From Microbacterium festucae (GTDB taxonomy: Bacteria > Actinomycetota > Actinomycetes > Actinomycetales > Microbacteriaceae), in NCBI RefSeq assembly GCF_025421715.1, contig NZ_JAOEFC010000002.1:496001-560000 (forward strand): DNA of 64,000 bases. The letters run 5' to 3'. The stretch's first letter is position 1; the number at the start of each line of letters is the position of its first letter. Made by a program: the position numbers and the translations under genes. Positions 33,432 through 42,059 of the stretch are shown here, in pieces. The notes beneath the pieces were generated by a model that was given only the letters and a program-made list of their open reading frames with translations, was not told where the DNA came from and ran no database searches.

Positions 33432-35468
33432 CTAGGCGGTCGCGACCGACGGGGAAACTCCCACGGGCTGTGCCAATTCGGCCTCGGTGACCCCGCGGCG
33501 GTGGGCGAAGCGCTTGAGGAGCACCACCGAGAACGCGCTGACCACGGTGCCGGCGGCGATGGCCACCACCCAGAGCCAGAAGTTGTCGATCGCGAAGAAG
33601 ACGAACGCACCGCCGTGAGGGGCCTTGCTCGTGACGCCGAAGAGCATCGAGAGGCCACCGGTGACGGCGCCGCCGAGCATCATCGCCGGGATCACCCGCA
33701 GCACGTCGGCGGCGGCGAACGGGATCGCGCCCTCGGTGATGAAGGCCGCACCCAGCAGCCACGCCGCCTTGCCGTTCTCGCGTTCGGGCTCGGTGAACAG
33801 CGTGCGCCCGAGCACCGTCGAGGCCAGCGCCATCGCCAGCGGCGGCACCATGCCCGCGGCCATGACGGCGGCCATGATCTCGAGGTAGCGGGTGTCGCCG
33901 GCGATGCCGGCGGCGAGGTTGGCGGTGGCGAAGCCGTAGGCCACCTTGTTGACCGGGCCGCCGAGGTCGAAGCACATCATGAGACCCAGCACGACGCCCA
34001 GCAGCACGACGCCGACGCCGGTGAGGCTGCCCAGCCAGTCGTTGAGCACCTGGGTGAGCCAGGCGATCGGACCGCCGAGCACCAGCAGCAGCAGGCCCGA
34101 TGCGAAGATGGACGCCAGCAGCGGGATGATCACGACCGGCATGAGGCCGCGCAGCCAGCGGGGCACATCGAGGCTGTTGAGCCACCAGGCGGCCAGACCC
34201 GCCAGCAGACCGCCGACGATGCCGCCGAGGAACCCGGCGCCCATGAACGACGCCACCGCACCGGCGACGAATCCGGGGGCGATGCCGGGGCGGTCGGCCA
34301 GGCCGTAGGCGATGTAGCCGGCCAGCGCCGGCACGAGGAAGCCGAACGACAGGGCACCGATCTTGAAGAGCACGGCGCCGAGGTAGATGTTCAGCGGCAC
34401 ATCGCCGAGGTTCCAGATGGTGGTGCTTCCCAGCACCGCGTCGGCGTCGAAGGCGATCTCGTAGCCGCCCAGGAGGAACCCGAGGGCGATGAGCAGACCA
34501 CCGCCGGCGACGAACGGGATCATGTAGCTGACGCCGGTGAGCAAGGCTCTCTTGACCGAGCCGCCCAGCGACGAGGGTGCTCCCCCGGCGGCGACGTCGG
34601 CGGCGGCGGCCGAACCGCTCACGCGCGGGGCGAGCGGGTTGCCGACGGCGGCGACAGCCTCGTCGATGAGGGCGGCCGGCTGCTCGATGCCGCGCTTGAC
34701 GGCGGCGCGCACGACCGGCTTGCCGGCGAAGCGCTGCGGGTCGCGGACGTCGACGTCGACGGCGAAGATCACCGCGTCGGCGTCGTCGATGGTCTGCTGC
34801 GGCAGGGCCTTGTAGCCCGACGAGCCCTGCGGCTCGACGATGAGGTCGACCCCGGCCTTCTGCCCGGCGGCGGTCAGGGCGTCGGCGGCCATGAAGGTGT
34901 GGGCGATGCCGGTGGCGCACGCGGTGACGGCGACGATGCGGGCGGGCCGCCCGTCGACGAGCAGGTCGGTGCCGCCCGCGGCGGGCGCGGCCGCCGGGGC
35001 CGCCGCCGTGGCGGGGGTGTCGCTGACGGCCTGCAGCACCAGGTCGACGACGTCCTGCGCCGTGCCGGCGGCGCGCAGGCCCGCGGTGAACTCGTCGCGC
35101 ATGAAGGCGCGCGCCAGGCGCGACAGCACGGCGAGGTGCTCTTCGGCGGCGGTGTCGGGGGCGGCGATGAGGAAGACGAGGTCTGCCGGGCCGTCGTCGG
35201 CACCGAAGTCGACGCCGGGGCGCAGGCGGGCGAAGGCGAGCGTCGCCTCGCGCACGGCGGGACTCTTGGCGTGCGGGATGGCGATGCCACCGGGCAGCCC
35301 GGTCTCGTCGGTCTGCTCGCGCTTCCAGGCGTCGGCGGCGAGGGCCCCCGCGTCGGTGGCACGGCCGGCGGCGGCCACGCGGGCGGCGAGGGCGTCGATG
35401 ACCGCGCGCTTGTCGGTGCCCAGCGGCTCGTCGAGGCTGACGAGGTGTGGGGTGATGATGTCGGACAC
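33432..35468 (-). CDS. fruA: PTS fructose transporter subunit EIIABC
   Basis: A 678-residue fused fructose permease. The EIIA domain is at about residues 1-150, with phospho-acceptor His66 in GIAIPHAKS. The EIIB domain is at about 175-275, with Cys184 in VTACATGIAHTFMAADAL. The EIIC domain, about 310-670, has around nine to ten membrane segments. It imports fructose as fructose 1-phosphate. The start is GTG at 35468. fruK, 24 bases upstream, uses the product. Confidence 0.96.
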   Translation of the reverse strand: MSDIITPHLVSLDEPLGTDKRAVIDALAARVAAAGRATDAGALAADAWKREQTDETGLPGGIAIPHAKSPAVREATLAFARLRPGVDFGADDGPADLVFLIAAPDTAAEEHLAVLSRLARAFMRDEFTAGLRAAGTAQDVVDLVLQAVSDTPATAAAPAAAPAAGGTDLLVDGRPARIVAVTACATGIAHTFMAADALTAAGQKAGVDLIVEPQGSSGYKALPQQTIDDADAVIFAVDVDVRDPQRFAGKPVVRAAVKRGIEQPAALIDEAVAAVGNPLAPRVSGSAAAADVAAGGAPSSLGGSVKRALLTGVSYMIPFVAGGGLLIALGFLLGGYEIAFDADAVLGSTTIWNLGDVPLNIYLGAVLFKIGALSFGFLVPALAGYIAYGLADRPGIAPGFVAGAVASFMGAGFLGGIVGGLLAGLAAWWLNSLDVPRWLRGLMPVVIIPLLASIFASGLLLLVLGGPIAWLTQVLNDWLGSLTGVGVVLLGVVLGLMMCFDLGGPVNKVAYGFATANLAAGIAGDTRYLEIMAAVMAAGMVPPLAMALASTVLGRTLFTEPERENGKAAWLLGAAFITEGAIPFAAADVLRVIPAMMLGGAVTGGLSMLFGVTSKAPHGGAFVFFAIDNFWLWVVAIAAGTVVSAFSVVLLKRFAHRRGVTEAELAQPVGVSPSVATA

Positions 35469-35492
35469 GATGACCTCCAGTGGTCGAGTGGT

Positions 35493-36443
35493 TCAGGCGG
35501 TGAGGCGGGTGACCGGCACGTCGCCGGTGGGCAGATCGGCCGGGGTGGGCGGTTGGGTGCCGGGAAGGGCCGCCGCGGCCGATCCGTAGCGGATGCCGAG
35601 GCGCACGCACTCCTCGGGTGCGGCGCCGGCGGTGCGGGCCAGCAGGAAGCCGGCCAGCGAGCTGTCTCCGGCGCCGACGGTGCTGCGCACGCGGATGGGC
35701 GGCGGGGTGCCGTGCCAGGCGCCATCGCGGTCGACGAGCACCGCGCCCGCCGCGCCGAGGGTGACCAGTGCAGACCCGATGCGGTCGGCGACCAGGTTCG
35801 CGGCGGCACGGCGCACGGCGTCGATGCCGTCGCGCGAGAGGTCGATGGGTTCCCCGGTGAGCGCGGCGAGTTCTTCGTCGTTGGGCTTGATGAGGTCGGG
35901 GGCGCCGGCAGCGACGACCGCATCGAGGGCGGGGCCGGAGGTGTCGACGGCGATCTTCGGGGCGGCGGCGCCCCAGTGGGCGCGGACGGCGCGGATGACC
36001 GACACGTAGTAGTCGTCGGGCAGGCCCGGCGGCAGGGAGCCGGCCAGCACGAGCCAGTCGGCCCCGGCGCACGCGGTGACCACGGCCTGGCGGAGCGCGT
36101 CGCCGTCGGCGTCGCTGCGCACGGCGCCGCCGAGGTTCAGCTTGGTGGTGGTGCCGCCCGGATCGGTGACGGTGAGGTTGGCCCGCGCTGCTCCCGCGAC
36201 GGGCACCGCGCGCACCGGCAGCCCGGTCTGGTGCACGGTGGCGCCGAAGGGGTCGGCCGGGTCGAGCGGCAGAACGGCCAGCGTGCTGCCGCCGGCTGCG
36301 GCGACGACACGGGCGACGTTGAGGCCCTTGCCGCCGGCATCCTCGCGAGACGACAGCGCCGCCTGCACCTCGCCGGGCCGCAGCGGCGCGGCCAGCGCGA
36401 TCGTGCGGTCGAGAGCGGGGTTGGCGGTGAGGGTGACGATCAT
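35493..36443 (-). CDS. fruK: 1-phosphofructokinase FruK
   Basis: A 316-residue PfkB-family kinase converting fructose 1-phosphate to the 1,6-bisphosphate. The N-terminal TLTANPALDRTI and GGKGLNVARVVAAAGG (about residues 38-53) bind sugar. The C-terminal STVGAGDSSLAGFLLA carries the catalytic Asp. Its ATG overlaps the fruR stop by four bases (ATGA). Confidence 0.95.
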   Translation of the reverse strand: MIVTLTANPALDRTIALAAPLRPGEVQAALSSREDAGGKGLNVARVVAAAGGSTLAVLPLDPADPFGATVHQTGLPVRAVPVAGAARANLTVTDPGGTTTKLNLGGAVRSDADGDALRQAVVTACAGADWLVLAGSLPPGLPDDYYVSVIRAVRAHWGAAAPKIAVDTSGPALDAVVAAGAPDLIKPNDEELAALTGEPIDLSRDGIDAVRRAAANLVADRIGSALVTLGAAGAVLVDRDGAWHGTPPPIRVRSTVGAGDSSLAGFLLARTAGAAPEECVRLGIRYGSAAAALPGTQPPTPADLPTGDVPVTRLTA

Positions 36444-37222
36444 GCGAGCACCACCTCGACGTCGGCCGCCGCGAGGGCGTCGGCGAGCGGACCGGTGGGG
36501 GCGGCGTCGGTGACGAGCACGTCGATGTCGGACAGCTGCGCGAAGGAGACCAGCAGCTCGGCGTCGAACTTCTCGCTGTCGGCGAGCACGACCACCCGGC
36601 CGGCGCCGCGCACGATGGCCTCTTTGACCGCCGCCTCGTCGGGGTCGGGCGTGCTGAGTCCGAACCCCGCCGAGAGACCGTTGGTGCCGAGGAAGGCGAT
36701 GTCGGGGCGCAGGCGCCCGACGGCGGCCACCGCCCCGGCGCCGACGGCGGCGGCGGTGAGGCCGCGCACCCGTCCGCCGATCGCGGTGACCTGCAGGCCC
36801 GGCGCCCCGGCCAGCAGATGCGCGACGGTCATGGAGTGGGTGACGACTTCGAGCGGCGCGGTGGACACGGTCGCCGCGGCGAGGTAGGTGGCCAGGGCCG
36901 CGGTGGTGGTGCCGGCGTCGAGGTAGACCGAGCCGCGCAGCTCGGCGGGCAGCAGATCGACCGCCGAGCGGGCGATGGCGTCCTTGGCCTCGCTGCGCAC
37001 GAGGGAGCGCTCGGCCAGGGACGACTCGGCGGTGCTCACCCGCGTGCGCGAGACGGCCCCGCCGTGCACCCGGCGCACCAGGCCGGCGCGCTCGAGCTGG
37101 TCGAGGTCGCGGCGCACGGTCTCGGTGGTGACCTCGAAGCGGCGGGCCAGATCGACCACCGACACGCGTCCGTCGGTGGTGATGAGCTGAGCGATGTGCT
37201 CGTGGCGCTCCGTTGCGTACAT
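36440..37222 (-). CDS. fruR: DeoR-family transcriptional regulator of the fructose operon
   Basis: A 260-residue DeoR-type repressor. The helix-turn-helix spans about residues 5-57 (RHEHIAQLITTDGRVSVVDL...RRDLDQLERAGLVRRVHGG). The C-terminal sugar-phosphate domain contains DAGTTTAALATYL and GTNGLSAGFG. It is first in the operon and likely responds to fructose 1-phosphate (inferred from its neighbours). The ATG at 37222 has GAGGAGG upstream. Confidence 0.92.
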   Translation of the reverse strand: MYATERHEHIAQLITTDGRVSVVDLARRFEVTTETVRRDLDQLERAGLVRRVHGGAVSRTRVSTAESSLAERSLVRSEAKDAIARSAVDLLPAELRGSVYLDAGTTTAALATYLAAATVSTAPLEVVTHSMTVAHLLAGAPGLQVTAIGGRVRGLTAAAVGAGAVAAVGRLRPDIAFLGTNGLSAGFGLSTPDPDEAAVKEAIVRGAGRVVVLADSEKFDAELLVSFAQLSDIDVLVTDAAPTGPLADALAAADVEVVLA

Positions 37223-37246
37223 GTGATCCTCCTCGACAACACCCAC

Positions 37247-37274
37247 ACAGTACAACAGAAACACAGATCTGCAA
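37247..37274 (-). promoter_or_regulatory. Promoter of fruR-fruK-fruA-ptsH
   Basis: On the minus strand, TTGCAG (37274-37269) and TACTGT (37252-37247) are 16 bases apart in an unusually AT-rich patch just before fruR. TGTGTTT, TGTTG and TGTGTGGGTGTTG repeats overlap and follow the -10 and are plausible FruR contact sites. The 298 bases up to the divergent plus-strand gene hold no other recognised feature. Confidence 0.55.
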
Positions 37275-37520
37275 AGCATCCGAAGATCAACATCGCATGC
37301 GGGCGGGCCTTGTAGCACTCGCACAAGACACCGGGTATCACGCCCCGCGGTATCTGGTTCCAGGTGCCAGAACTTGGCGGCGGTCCTCGTCACCGCCCGT
37401 GCCGGTTGTTACCGTCGAGCCACTTCGACCACCCGGCATCCCGACCGCGGTCGCGCTCCCCCCGGAGCACCCCACCCGCACGCGCGACGATGCGCGTGCT
37501 CGAGCACGGAGTTTTCACCG

Positions 37521-39047
37521 ATGAGAACCGACGTACACACCCATGGCTGGGGGATGCGGGTCACCGTCATCGTCCTCGCCATCCTGCTGGCGGCCATGAC
37601 GGGCCTCTACCTGCTGACCGCCGCCAAGCTGAGCGCCGGCGCCGCCGAACTCGACGACGGCGCCACGCGCGCCGCCGCCGGCGCGGGCGACCTGTCGGCG
37701 GGCGCCGTGCAGCTGTCGGCTGGCGCGGGCGATCTGGCCGACGGCGCCGCGCGGCTGGATGCCGGGGCCACCAGCGCCGCCGACGGCGCGGCACGCGTAT
37801 CGGCGGGATCGACGTCGGCCTCCGAGGGGGCCGCGCGGCTGTCGGCGGGCGCTGCCAGCCTCGCCGCCGGCGCGAACTCGGCGGCCACCGGCGCCGGCAA
37901 GGTGCGCGACGGCGCCGCCTCAGCGGCCTCGGGCGCCTCGCGCCTCGCCGCCGGTGCGCAGTCGGCCGCCGCGGGTGCGCAGACCCTCGCCGCCGGAACC
38001 GCCACGGCTGCCGCCGGCGGGGCGACCCTCGCCGACAAGGCCGGGCTGCTCGCGCAGGGCGTGGGCGGCGCCGACGCCTATGCGCGGGGCGTGCTCAGCA
38101 GCAGCCAGGGGTTCGCGGGACTGCTGGCCTCGAAGGTCACGGCCGACGTCGTCGCCCTCGGCGCGAACGGCGCCGCGATCACCGGAGCCGCCGACGCGGT
38201 CACCGCGAACGCCGCCGCTCTCGCCGACAAGATCGGTCTGCTCACCGACGCCGACCCGGCCAACGACCCCGCGGCGACGGAGCTGGCCCAGCTGGCCGCC
38301 CTCGTGAAGGGACAGACCGCGGCCATCGCGGGCCCGGCCAAGGCCGCGCCGCAGCTGTCGGCGGGGCTGCAGCAGGCGGCCGGCGGCGCCGCCCAGGTGG
38401 CCGGCGGCGTCTCGAACATCATCAACGGCGACGCCGCCCGGCAGTGGCCGGGAACGGTCGCGCTCGTCGACAAGGACAAGGGCGCCCCGGCACTGGCCGC
38501 CGGCGCGCGCGACCTGTCGGCGGGCCTGGTCGCCCTGCGCGACGGCGCGGCGCGCCTGCAGGGCGGCACCGGGGACCTCGCCACCGGAGCGCAGTCCCTG
38601 GCCAGCGGCACGCAGACCCTCGCCACGGGGGCGCTCGCCCTCGACGGCGGCGCGCGCAACCTCGCGACCGGTGCCGACACGCTCTCCACCGGGGCCACCT
38701 CGCTCGCCGACGGCACCAGCACGCTGGCGGCCGGGGCGAGCTCGCTCTCCGACGGCCTCGGCGAGCTCTCGGCGGGGGCCGCCACCCTCGCGGAGGGCAC
38801 CGTGAGCCTCGACGAGGGCGCCGCCACCCTCGCAGCCGGGTCCACCGAACTCAGCGACGGCAACACCGCCATCGCCGGTGGCACCGGGCAGCTGGCGTCG
38901 GGCACGCAGGCACTGACGCCCTCGCTGGTGCCGTGGCTGCTGGGGGCGGCACTGGCCGCGCTCATCGCCGCCGGCCTGTGGGTGGGGCACCGCGTCAACC
39001 ACCGCAGCCGCACCGTCGACCGCGTGGGCGCCGCCGGTATCGCCTGA
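37521..39047 (+). CDS. Ala/Gly-rich heptad-repeat protein with two membrane anchors (YhgE-like stalk)
   Basis: A 508-residue protein with an N-terminal membrane helix (about residues 12-34, VTVIVLAILLAAMTGLYLLT) and a C-terminal one (about 470-490). Between them are two long blocks of LSAGAxxLAxGA-type heptads (about 36-160 and 345-455), flanking a non-repetitive central part (about 165-340). Similar repeats form the outer stalk of YhgE/Pip and MmpL-associated proteins, but the ABC-2-type membrane domain of YhgE is absent. Function is unknown. The repeats are coded by GC-rich, slightly varied codons. A 21-bp hairpin follows the stop. Confidence 0.7.
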   Translation: MRTDVHTHGWGMRVTVIVLAILLAAMTGLYLLTAAKLSAGAAELDDGATRAAAGAGDLSAGAVQLSAGAGDLADGAARLDAGATSAADGAARVSAGSTSASEGAARLSAGAASLAAGANSAATGAGKVRDGAASAASGASRLAAGAQSAAAGAQTLAAGTATAAAGGATLADKAGLLAQGVGGADAYARGVLSSSQGFAGLLASKVTADVVALGANGAAITGAADAVTANAAALADKIGLLTDADPANDPAATELAQLAALVKGQTAAIAGPAKAAPQLSAGLQQAAGGAAQVAGGVSNIINGDAARQWPGTVALVDKDKGAPALAAGARDLSAGLVALRDGAARLQGGTGDLATGAQSLASGTQTLATGALALDGGARNLATGADTLSTGATSLADGTSTLAAGASSLSDGLGELSAGAATLAEGTVSLDEGAATLAAGSTELSDGNTAIAGGTGQLASGTQALTPSLVPWLLGAALAALIAAGLWVGHRVNHRSRTVDRVGAAGIA

Positions 39048-39055
39048 GCCTCCCC

Positions 39056-39101
39056 CGACAGACGTCGCCCCGACCGGATGCGGTCGGGGCGACGTCTGTC
39101 G
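39056..39101. terminator. Strong bidirectional hairpin terminator
   Basis: A perfect 21-bp stem (it begins CGACAGACGTCGCCCC) with a GATG loop starts nine bases after the repeat-protein stop. It also faces the end of the minus-strand oxygenase-like gene. It is the longest perfect hairpin in the window. Confidence 0.85.
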
Positions 39102-39116
39102 TGCGGATGCGCGGGC

Positions 39117-39890
39117 TCAGGCCTCGCTCATCACCGCCACGTCCTTCTGGCCGCGGGCGGCCAGGGCGGCGGCGCGGGCGGCCAGACGGCGGGCCTGCTC
39201 GGCCTGTCCCTGGTCGAGCACCTCCTGGTCGACGGCGACCGACTCGACGCGGTTCACGCCGTTGTACTTCTCGATGTAGGCGTCGAGCTCGGGGCCACTG
39301 GTCCACGACGTGATGAGGCAGTAGCGCGGCTCGTCGCCGTAGTGGGTGGCGGCGTGCCAGAGGCGCTGCGTGTCGATGATCAGCTGGGCGCCGGCCGGCA
39401 GGGCGATGCGCGTCTCTTCGCTGGGGTCGGTGCGGTTCTCCCGCAGCACGAAGAAGCTGTCCTTGTCGTCGGTGAGGTTGAAGAAGCTGCGCACGACCCA
39501 GCCGGTGCCGTCGGGGTTCAGCCGGTTGTTGTCGTCCTGGTGCAGGTTGTAGAGGCAGTCCGCGTAGGTGTTGGGCTGCAGCTCGATGATGCGGCAGCGC
39601 CCCACGTTGGCGCCGGGCTCCTTGGCGCGCTCGGTGAGGGTCGGCGCGATGGCGGTCTGCGCATCGATCCAGATGCCGTCCTTATCGGTGCGCGGCGGCT
39701 TGTGGTTCCAGAAGCCGTTGCACTCGATCTCGCCCTTGGCCGAGGCCAGCGGCGCGAAGCGCGTGTCGCCCGAGGACTTCCAGTCGACGTACTCGATGTC
39801 GAGCCATTCCTTGGGGTCGATGTGCTTGCCGTACGAATCGAGGACGACGTAGCCGGTCTCCTCGAGAGCTGCGCTCTTGATGTATCCCAT
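39117..39890 (-). CDS. Putative Fe(II)/2-oxoglutarate oxygenase-like protein behind an iron box
   Basis: A 257-residue soluble protein of no family I can name. Residues 115-195 look like a jelly-roll iron oxygenase core: H117-x-D119 in LHQDDNN, a distal His (179 or 183) in RLWHAATHYG, and an Arg (189) before CLITSW. The N-terminal third is rich in aromatic residues, and the C-terminus is an Ala-rich helix. A DtxR/IdeR-type palindrome lies about 50 bases upstream, suggesting expression under iron limitation. Enzyme class is inference from the motif spacing. Confidence 0.55.
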   Translation of the reverse strand: MGYIKSAALEETGYVVLDSYGKHIDPKEWLDIEYVDWKSSGDTRFAPLASAKGEIECNGFWNHKPPRTDKDGIWIDAQTAIAPTLTERAKEPGANVGRCRIIELQPNTYADCLYNLHQDDNNRLNPDGTGWVVRSFFNLTDDKDSFFVLRENRTDPSEETRIALPAGAQLIIDTQRLWHAATHYGDEPRYCLITSWTSGPELDAYIEKYNGVNRVESVAVDQEVLDQGQAEQARRLAARAAALAARGQKDVAVMSEA

Positions 39891-39939
39891 GACGAATCAT
39901 GCCCTTTCCGCGGACCAGCGAAGTTTTTACAGGTCCGAC

Positions 39940-39958
39940 TTAGGCAAGCCTACAGAGG
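39940..39958. promoter_or_regulatory. DtxR/IdeR-type iron box
   Basis: TTAGGCAAGCCTACAGAGG matches the first 13 positions of the actinobacterial iron box (TTAGGTTAGSCTAACCTAA type) and forms an internal TAGGC-AA-GCCTA palindrome. The last six bases deviate. It sits in the 122-bp divergent region, about 50 bases from the oxygenase-like gene and 55 from the DUF262 gene, so Fe(II)-DtxR could repress either. Confidence 0.6.
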
Positions 39959-40012
39959 CCGTCTCGAGGGCCGAATAGACTCGTCGGGGTTTGCGAGGAA
40001 CGAAGAACACAC

Positions 40013-42055
40013 ATGAGCACTGAGACGACGAACAGCCCGGATGCCGTGGCGGCGCGCAACGTGGCGGCGACCGCGGTCAACACGATCGGGTGGCTCTCGG
40101 CATCCGAGACCACCATCGTCGTCCCGGTGTATCAGCGGCAGTACCGGTGGGACATCGGCGCCTGCGAGCAGCTGCTCGGCGACATCCGCGCCGTCGCCGA
40201 CACCGACGACGGGCAGACCCACTTCCTCGGCTCGATCCTCTCCACGGCCGCGCCGGTGGGCGACGACCCGCATCTCGTGCTCATCGACGGGCAGCAGCGC
40301 CTGACGACCCTCATGCTGCTGATCGCGGCCCTGCACCACACGCTGCGCAGCGACGACCCCGCCCTGGCCGCCGAGCTGGAGCGCGTGCTGGTGCGCCACG
40401 GCGACCCCGCCCGCACGAAGCTGCGTCCCCACCGCGCGTGGGCCGAGGTGTTCGAGAGCGTCGTGCTCGACCGCCGCTCCCCCGCCGATGCGCAGCGCGA
40501 GTCGCGCTTCGACGACAACTACGCATTCTTCCGCAGCCAGATCCGCCCCGACGAGGCGGCGCACATCTGGCGAGGGCTGCAGAAGCTCGAGCACGTTTCG
40601 ATCACGCTCGGCGGCGAGGCCAACGCGCAGCAGATCTTCGAGAGCCTCAACTCCACCGGCGAGCCGCTGCGCGATCACGAGCTCATCCACAACTACGTGC
40701 TCATGGGCCTCTCGCACGCCGAGCAGACCGAGATCGAACGCGACTACTGGCTGCCCATCGAGGCGGCCACCGGTGAGCAGATCGGCTCGTTCTGGCGGCA
40801 CTACCTGGTGATGCGCACCGGCCGCGAGGTGACCGTGGCCGGGGAGCGCGGCGTGTACGACACGTTCCGCCACGAGTTCCCGCGGCTGGGCATCGAGGCG
40901 CTGCGCGCGCACGCGGTGCAGTGGCGCGAGTACGCCGACATCTACCGCCTGCTGCTGGAGCCGTCCGATGCGCCCGATGCCGGCATCGGCGAGCAGTTCG
41001 CGTTCCTGGGCACGTTCGGCCGCGGCACGTATCCGCTGGTGATGCGCCTCTACGCCGATCACCTGCACGCGCTGCTCGGCCGCGCCGCGCTGATCGAGCA
41101 CCTCGAGCAGCTGCAGTCGCTGCTGCTGCGCCGCGCGATCGTGGGCCTGCCCGTCGACCGGCTCGTGGCGCGCCTGTGCCGGGCGGCCGACGACGGCGCC
41201 GAGGCCCTCGTGCACGCGATCGCCCGCATCACCCCGTCCGACGAGCGCACCCGCATCGGCCTGAAGTACAGCGAGCTGCCCCACCCGGCCTATGTGCTCA
41301 CGCGGCTGGCCGGGCTCGGCTCGCCTGCCGGATTCGACGTCGAGCACATCGTCCCCCTCTCCCCGTCGGATGAGTGGACCGGCGACGGCGTCCGGCGGTG
41401 GGCCGAGTACACCGACGACGAGCAGAACGCGCACCGCGCGCTCACCCACACCCTCGGCAACCTCGCCCTGCTCGAGCACGATCTCGCCGATCGCGCCTTC
41501 GACGCGTCGTTCCCCGACAAGCGGGCGCTCTATGCGGCCTCGGCCGCCGGCCCGACCGCGGCGCTCGGCTCGGTCGAGGCGTGGGGCACCGCGGCGATCG
41601 CCGCGCGCACCGAAGAGCTCACCCGCCGCTTCGTCGAGGTGTGGCGCCGCCCGGCGGTCGTGGGCATCGACGACGACAACCTCACACCGGTGCTCGACGC
41701 GAAGAAGCGTCGCGGCTGGCCCCGGGGCTGGCAGCGCGAGTTCGACTACGTCGAGTTCCGCGGCGAGCACTGGGAGGTCTCCGACGTGAAGTACCTCTTC
41801 CACCGCGTCTTCCAGCGCCTGTGGGCCGACTCTCGGGAGAGCGTCATCGACTTCAGCGCGCGCCGCGGCGGGCCGGTCTACCCGGCCAAGGCGTGGAACG
41901 GGCACTGGGACGAGATCGCGGAGGGTCAGTTCCTCTACCTCGGGTGGGACTCCAAGTACATGCTCAGCGCCGTGCAGGGCGTGCTCGACGAGGCCGGCTG
42001 GGCCAGCGAGGTGTTCGTCAAGTACTCCTACATCGGCGACGCGATGGGCGACTGA
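40013..42055 (+). CDS. GmrSD-type (DUF262-DUF1524) restriction endonuclease
   Basis: A 680-residue single-chain protein with three parts. DUF262 (ParB-like NTPase) covers about residues 30-260, with YQRQYRW (40-46), IDGQQRLTTL (91-100) and FESLNSTGEPL (209-219). DUF1524, an HNH-like nuclease, has DVEHIVP at about 443-449 and LGNLALLEHDLADRAF. A C-terminal module (about 575-675, DYVEFRGEHWEVSDVKYLF onward) is often attached to restriction proteins. GmrSD enzymes are type IV nucleases that cut modified phage DNA. No methylase or partner is nearby, so it likely acts alone. Confidence 0.82.
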   Translation: MSTETTNSPDAVAARNVAATAVNTIGWLSASETTIVVPVYQRQYRWDIGACEQLLGDIRAVADTDDGQTHFLGSILSTAAPVGDDPHLVLIDGQQRLTTLMLLIAALHHTLRSDDPALAAELERVLVRHGDPARTKLRPHRAWAEVFESVVLDRRSPADAQRESRFDDNYAFFRSQIRPDEAAHIWRGLQKLEHVSITLGGEANAQQIFESLNSTGEPLRDHELIHNYVLMGLSHAEQTEIERDYWLPIEAATGEQIGSFWRHYLVMRTGREVTVAGERGVYDTFRHEFPRLGIEALRAHAVQWREYADIYRLLLEPSDAPDAGIGEQFAFLGTFGRGTYPLVMRLYADHLHALLGRAALIEHLEQLQSLLLRRAIVGLPVDRLVARLCRAADDGAEALVHAIARITPSDERTRIGLKYSELPHPAYVLTRLAGLGSPAGFDVEHIVPLSPSDEWTGDGVRRWAEYTDDEQNAHRALTHTLGNLALLEHDLADRAFDASFPDKRALYAASAAGPTAALGSVEAWGTAAIAARTEELTRRFVEVWRRPAVVGIDDDNLTPVLDAKKRRGWPRGWQREFDYVEFRGEHWEVSDVKYLFHRVFQRLWADSRESVIDFSARRGGPVYPAKAWNGHWDEIAEGQFLYLGWDSKYMLSAVQGVLDEAGWASEVFVKYSYIGDAMGD

Positions 42056-42059
42056 GCGG

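Noticed and set aside
37521..39047. Repeat region as a collagen-like or PE-PGRS-type surface protein
   Set aside because: The period is seven residues with Leu/Ala and Gly/Ala positions rather than Gly-x-y or GGAGG, and both ends are membrane anchors as in YhgE-like stalks.
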